A stretch of 64,000 nt of DNA from Herbidospora sakaeratensis (lineage in GTDB: Bacteria > Actinomycetota > Actinomycetes > Streptosporangiales > Streptosporangiaceae). The DNA lies in assembly GCF_001570525.1 (NCBI RefSeq), contig NZ_BBXC01000009.1, forward strand, positions 178,363 to 242,362, written 5' to 3'. Positions 60,534-64,000 of the stretch are shown piece after piece; position 1 is the stretch's first letter; every line of letters begins with the position of its first letter. Position numbers and translations under genes: made by a program. The notes beneath the pieces were generated by a model. It worked only from the letters and a program-made list of their open reading frames with translations, had not been told where the DNA came from and searched no databases.

Positions 60534-61370
60534 ATGGACAACGGTAGCAACAATCTCCTCGGCGACTTCCTGCGCGCCCGGCGTGAGTCCACCAGTCCAG
60601 CCCAGGCGGGCTTCCTGCACGCCCCCTCGCGCCGCACACCGGGGCTGCGGCGCGAGGAGGTGGCGATGCTCGCCGGAGTGAGCAACTCCTACTACATCCG
60701 GCTGGAACAGGGCCGCGAGCGCAATCCCTCCGCCCAGGTGCTCAGCGCCCTGGCCCGGGTGCTGCGGCTGGATCCCGACGCCACCGAATACCTCTACTCG
60801 CTGGCCCACCCGTGGGCCCGGCCCCAGCTGGAGACCGGGGTGATGGACCAGGTCAGCCCGAGTCTGCTGCGCCTGGTCGACCTGTCCCGGCACGCGCCCG
60901 CGCTGGTGCTGGGCCGCCGCTTCGAGGTGCTGGCCCACAATCCTCTCCTCGAGGCCCTGTACGAGGGCATGACGCACATCGACCACTGCGTGCGCATGAT
61001 CTACCTCAGCCCGGTCGCGGTCGACTTCTATCCCGACTGGGAGAAGGCCGCCCGCGCCAAGACGGCCCAGCTGCGCACCGCCGTGGCGGCCGACCCCGAC
61101 GACCCCTACCTCCGTGCCCTGGTGGCGGAACTGACCGTCCAGAGCGCGGAGTTCCGCCGCATCTGGGCCCTGCACGAGGTCCAGGCGCGCGGCAACGAGA
61201 TCAAGGAACTGCGCCATCCCCGGCTGGGCGACCTCAGCCTCTCGTGGGAGGTGCTGTCGGTCAGCGGCACCGGGCAGAAATTCGTCACGCTGGCCGCCGA
61301 GCCCGGCAGCCACTCCGAATGGGCGCTGCGGGAACTCGCCCGCGAGGCCGCTCCGGCATCGGCCGCGTAA
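60534..61370 (+). CDS. XRE family regulator with MmyB-like ligand-binding domain (second copy)
   Basis: A 278-residue regulator: XRE domain (LLGDFLRARRESTSP...RRTPGLRREEVAMLAGVSNSYYIRLEQGRERNPSAQ) and MmyB-like domain (APALVLGRRFEVLAHNPLLEALYEG, YLSPVAVDFYPDWEKAAR, SAEFRRIWALHEV, ELRHPRLGDLSLSWEVL). It is 20 bases downstream of the kinase on the same strand and is a paralog of the gene at 57972. Start ATG 60534. It is the last regulator before the polyamine genes and could control them. Confidence 0.93.
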   Translation: MDNGSNNLLGDFLRARRESTSPAQAGFLHAPSRRTPGLRREEVAMLAGVSNSYYIRLEQGRERNPSAQVLSALARVLRLDPDATEYLYSLAHPWARPQLETGVMDQVSPSLLRLVDLSRHAPALVLGRRFEVLAHNPLLEALYEGMTHIDHCVRMIYLSPVAVDFYPDWEKAARAKTAQLRTAVAADPDDPYLRALVAELTVQSAEFRRIWALHEVQARGNEIKELRHPRLGDLSLSWEVLSVSGTGQKFVTLAAEPGSHSEWALRELAREAAPASAA

Positions 61371-61520
61371 ACCGCGAGCTGTATAGAGAAGTCGTGCCGG
61401 AATTGGCCGGCCGGACTCCGCATGACGCCTCTGAGCAGGGGTTCCGTCACGCGATCCGGCCGGCTTCGGCTTGTCACGGAACGGTAACGACGATGCTTTG
61501 TCGAAATATCAACTAACCGT

Positions 61521-61535
61521 GTCAAGGTACTTGAC
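61521..61535. promoter_or_regulatory. Inverted repeat upstream of the polyamine operon
   Basis: GTCAAG-(gta)-CTTGAC is a perfect 6-bp inverted repeat in the 258-base gap between the XRE gene and the decarboxylase gene, 93 bases before the latter. CTTGACT also contains a -35-like TTGACT. The rest of the gap shows no gene. It is the best candidate control site of the operon. Confidence 0.45.
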
Positions 61536-61628
61536 TACTCTCGGGCCTGCCTGAATTGGTAGTAGTTCGGAATCGGAGAAAGTCCCGATGGAACCCCTGC
61601 ACCCGTACCTCCGCCCAGAGTCAGTCCA

Positions 61629-62813
61629 ATGAGCGCGTCACCCCAGCCGGAGCCGGCCATTCTCCGCGCACGCGCGTACGCCAGAACCCATCACCTGCCC
61701 AGTCCTTCTCTGCTCGTCGACCTGCCAACGGTCTCCGCGGCCTACCGCGCGTTATCCGGCGCGTTCCCCGGCGCCGGCATCCTCTACGCGGTCAAGGCCA
61801 ACGCCGCCCCCGAAGTGATCTCCACGCTGTTCGACCTCGGCTCGGGGTTCGACGTCGCCAGCATCGGCGAGGTCGAGCGCTGCCTCTCCCGGGGCGTCCC
61901 CGGACGGTTCCTCAGCTACAGCAACCCGGTCAAGAAGGCCGCCGACATCGCCGCCGCCTACCGGCTCGGCGTCCGCACCTTCGCCTTCGACAACCCCCGC
62001 GACCTGGCCCACATCGCGCGGTGGGCGCCCCGGTCGAACGTCTTCTGCCGGATCGCGGTCGAGCCGCCCGACGCGGTGATGCCCTTCGGCGGCAAGTTCG
62101 GCTGCGACCCCGACGCCGCCGCCCAACTGCTCGCCGACGCCGCGGCGAACGGGCTCCGGCCGCTCGGCCTGACCTGGCACGTCGGCTCCCAGCAGTGCAA
62201 CCCCGACGCCTGGGACGTCGGCATCGCGGCGGCGGCGAAGATCGCGCTCCAGCTGGAGCCGGCCGGCGTCAGGCTGCCGATGATCAACCTCGGCGGCGGC
62301 CTGCCGATCTCGTACAACCCCACCCCCGCTTTTGGGAACCGGCCGCTCATCGAGGTGTTCGGCGAGGCGGTCAACTCCTCGGTCAACCGTCACTTCGGCA
62401 GCCGCAACCGCCCGCGCCTGCTGCTGGAGCCGGGCCGCGCGATGGTCGGGGCGGCCGGTGTCATCCGCTCGGAGGTGGTGACCGTCAGGGAAGGGCGGGC
62501 CGCCGACCACCGTCGCTGGGTGTTCCTGGACGTCGGCCGCTACAACGGCCTCGTCGAGACCGAACGCGAGGCCATCGCCTACCGGCTGCGCACCCCCGGC
62601 GTGACCGGTCCCACCGGCCCCGTCGTGCTGGCCGGGCCGACCAGCGACGGCGACGACGTCATCTACCAGCGTGTCCAGTACGAACTCCCCCTGGCGCTGG
62701 CGCCCGGCGACGTGGTGGAGATCCTGGACGCCGGCGCGTACACCTCCAGCTACTCGTGCGCCGCCGTGAACGGGCTGCCCGCGCTCCCCACGTTCTGCGT
62801 GGAGGAGCGATGA
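61629..62813 (+). CDS. Fold-type III PLP decarboxylase (ornithine/lysine decarboxylase type)
   Basis: A 394-residue alanine-racemase-fold decarboxylase. The PLP lysine is in AGILYAVKANAAPEVI, with LTWHVGSQQCNPDAW and MINLGGGLPISY in the barrel, the phosphate/substrate motif LLEPGRAMVG, and PVVLAGPTSDGDDVIYQ. That last motif corresponds to the ornithine decarboxylase P-[TS]-C-D-x-x-D region with Ser in place of the Cys. It probably makes putrescine or cadaverine. The frame overlaps speD by four bases, and the three genes form a spermidine-type pathway. Confidence 0.9.
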   Translation: MSASPQPEPAILRARAYARTHHLPSPSLLVDLPTVSAAYRALSGAFPGAGILYAVKANAAPEVISTLFDLGSGFDVASIGEVERCLSRGVPGRFLSYSNPVKKAADIAAAYRLGVRTFAFDNPRDLAHIARWAPRSNVFCRIAVEPPDAVMPFGGKFGCDPDAAAQLLADAAANGLRPLGLTWHVGSQQCNPDAWDVGIAAAAKIALQLEPAGVRLPMINLGGGLPISYNPTPAFGNRPLIEVFGEAVNSSVNRHFGSRNRPRLLLEPGRAMVGAAGVIRSEVVTVREGRAADHRRWVFLDVGRYNGLVETEREAIAYRLRTPGVTGPTGPVVLAGPTSDGDDVIYQRVQYELPLALAPGDVVEILDAGAYTSSYSCAAVNGLPALPTFCVEER

Positions 62814-63190
62814 CCGTCGCGATCGGCGAGTTCGCCGGATGTCACGTGCTCGCCGAGCTCCGGGGGGTCGACGCCGGCCTCCTCGACGACCTCGCCCACC
62901 TGGAGGTCGCGCTCAAGCGGGCGCTGGCCGCGGCGGGGGCGACCATCCTGGAGATGAGCTCGCACCGGTTCATCCCCCAGGGGGTCACCATCCTGGCGCT
63001 GCTGGCCGAGTCCCACGCGTCGCTGCACACCTACCCGGAGCACGCCGCCGTGTTCGTCGACGTGTTCACCTGCGGCACGGCCGACCCGCGCACCGCGGTC
63101 GACCTGCTCACCCACGAGCTCCAGCCCGGCCAGGTCACCGTCCAGGTGATCCGCCGGGGCGACCCGCCTTCGTCGGAGGTATCCGCATGA
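62810..63190 (+). CDS. speD: S-adenosylmethionine decarboxylase proenzyme
   Basis: A 126-residue bacterial SpeD of usual size. The self-cleavage and catalytic motif LLAESHASLHTYPEHAAVFVDVFTCG is intact: Glu-Ser, where cleavage makes the pyruvoyl group, followed by His and the catalytic Cys in FTCG. It produces decarboxylated S-adenosylmethionine, the aminopropyl donor. ATGA overlaps join it to the decarboxylase upstream and the aminopropyltransferase downstream. Confidence 0.96.
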   Translation: MTVAIGEFAGCHVLAELRGVDAGLLDDLAHLEVALKRALAAAGATILEMSSHRFIPQGVTILALLAESHASLHTYPEHAAVFVDVFTCGTADPRTAVDLLTHELQPGQVTVQVIRRGDPPSSEVSA

Positions 63191-64000
63191 TCACCATCAA
63201 CGGCACCACCTGGGTCGCCGAGCCCATCGCCGACGGCATGGAACGGCTCTGGCGCGTCGACGAGGTCATCCACAGCGAGATCACGCCCTTCCAGACGCTC
63301 GACTTCGCCCGCACCGCCCACGGCATCACCCTGTTCGCCAACGGCGAGCGGCAGAGCAGCGAACAGACCCAGGAGGTCTACCACGAGGCGCTGACCGTCC
63401 CGCCGGTGCTTCTGGCCGACCGGGTCGAGCGCTGCCTCGTCATCGGATCGAGCGAGGGCGTCGCCTGCCAGATGCTGGTGGCCTGCGGCGCGACCCGGGT
63501 CGACCACGTCGACATCGACGAACAGGCGGTCAAGCTCTGCGCGAGCCGCCTGCCCTACGGCTACACGGAGAAGGAACTGGCCGCCGCCGAGGGCGACGAG
63601 GGCCCGATCCACGTCCACTACGAGGACGGCTACGCCTTCGTCGAGGCCGCCGTCGCGGCCGGCCGGACGTGGGACGTCGTCATCGTCGACCTCCCCGACG
63701 AGACCGACGACGGCCAGGCCCAGCACGACCGCCTCTACAGCCCCACGTTCCTGAACCTGTGCGCCCAGGCGCTGGCCCCCGGCGGCGTCATCGCCACCCA
63801 GGCCGGCTGCCCGACCATGTGGCGCCAGACCACGTTGCGCCGCTCGTGGCACAACTTCATCGCGGCGTTCCCGACGGTCGTCTACTTCGGCTCGGCGGCC
63901 CACGAGTGGGCCTTCATCAGCGGCCGCCGCGACGTCGTCGACCGCCCCCACGCCGTGATGACCACCCGTCTCCGCACGTTGCCGTACCGCCCGGCCAGCA
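63187..64000 (+). CDS. Spermidine synthase-like aminopropyltransferase (3' end beyond window)
   Basis: The frame is open to the window edge (271 codons). It shows the SpeE layout: an N-terminal beta part (FQTLDFARTAHGITLFANGERQSSEQTQEVYHEALTVPPVLL), then the Rossmann core with CLVIGSSEGVACQMLVACGATRVDHVDIDEQAVKLC, HYEDGYAFVEA and DVVIVDLPDETDD (catalytic Asp region). The first glycine motif reads GSSEG rather than the usual GGGDG, so the donor site may be altered. It should transfer an aminopropyl group from the SpeD product to the diamine. It overlaps speD by four bases. Confidence 0.88.
   Translation, partial: MITINGTTWVAEPIADGMERLWRVDEVIHSEITPFQTLDFARTAHGITLFANGERQSSEQTQEVYHEALTVPPVLLADRVERCLVIGSSEGVACQMLVACGATRVDHVDIDEQAVKLCASRLPYGYTEKELAAAEGDEGPIHVHYEDGYAFVEAAVAAGRTWDVVIVDLPDETDDGQAQHDRLYSPTFLNLCAQALAPGGVIATQAGCPTMWRQTTLRRSWHNFIAAFPTVVYFGSAAHEWAFISGRRDVVDRPHAVMTTRLRTLPYRPAS

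Noticed and set aside
57852-61370. Integrated island at tRNA-Arg
   Set aside because: tRNA genes are common insertion sites, but I see no integrase, no repeated tRNA 3' end and no obvious composition change beside it.
1-64000. CRISPR arrays, transposases or phage genes
   Set aside because: No regularly spaced repeats other than the coding repeat at 38970-39430, and no transposase or integrase motif in any frame.

Overview
The window is one continuous stretch of very GC-rich, densely coded chromosome. It has short intergenic gaps, many GTG/TTG starts, many 4-base start/stop overlaps (ATGA, GTGA) and strongly GC-biased third codon positions. With an F420-type (LLM) oxidoreductase, SURF1/DUF3817 pair, MmyB-like XRE regulators, a CebR-like LacI regulator with its boxes and MbtH/ROK genes, this points to a filamentous actinobacterium. 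Streptosporangiaceae-like is my guess; the genus cannot be fixed from this sequence alone. I see no rRNA, CRISPR array, insertion sequence or phage gene. There is one tRNA gene, tRNA-Arg(CCG), at 57852-57923.

Left part (1-26439) is mostly small metabolic units. They include a partial RibD/DHFR-like reductase, LysE exporter + LysR regulator beside a threonine-dehydratase-like enzyme, and a secreted substrate-binding/VWA protein whose downstream membrane partner appears to start at ATT. Next come an M20 dipeptidase, an aminotransferase-alanine dehydrogenase pair behind a 15-bp palindrome, a Sel1/TPR protein, a UreH-like membrane protein with a cupredoxin tail, a LuxR-type two-component system, gamma-glutamyltransferase, and SURF1 + DUF3817. 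The stretch ends with a carotenoid oxygenase + LLM enzyme opposite a duplicated HxlR regulator, a hemerythrin, an acyl-CoA synthetase, an XRE-cupin regulator opposite BenE, and an oligopeptidase B-like protease.

Middle part (26487-45500). A seven-gene, translationally coupled operon encodes an oligopeptide-type ABC importer (binding protein, two permeases, two ATPases) followed by an M20 hydrolase and a histone-deacetylase-fold deacetylase. This looks like an import-and-deacylate pathway. Then come an AAA/DUF234 ATPase under a palindrome-embedded TATAAT promoter, an arylamine N-acetyltransferase, and an OmpR-type regulator with a histidine kinase that reads without a stop into a repeat-rich linker and a DUF4153/DUF4173 membrane domain. 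A D-amino-acid set follows: D-aminoacylase-like amidohydrolase, alanine-racemase-fold deaminase, RidA and an unknown barrel-like protein.

Right part (45492-56190) is a beta-glucan utilisation locus. It holds a LacI regulator, a sugar ABC importer (lipoprotein, two permeases, with a strong hairpin after the lipoprotein gene), a GH1 beta-glucosidase, a second paralogous LacI (CebR-like), a SRPBCC protein, a 56-aa MbtH-like protein, a ROK regulator and a secreted GH16-CBM endo-beta-1,3-glucanase. At least five copies of the palindrome GAGAGCGCTCTC sit in front of these genes, which ties them into one regulon that unexpectedly includes the MbtH-like gene.

Right end (56169-64000). DinB and unknown genes, a single-domain response regulator and the tRNA are followed by a cluster of two XRE/MmyB regulators, an HTH-less MmyB-like protein and an orphan histidine kinase. 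The window ends in a polyamine operon (PLP amino-acid decarboxylase, SpeD, SpeE-like; the last gene is cut by the window end) preceded by an inverted repeat.
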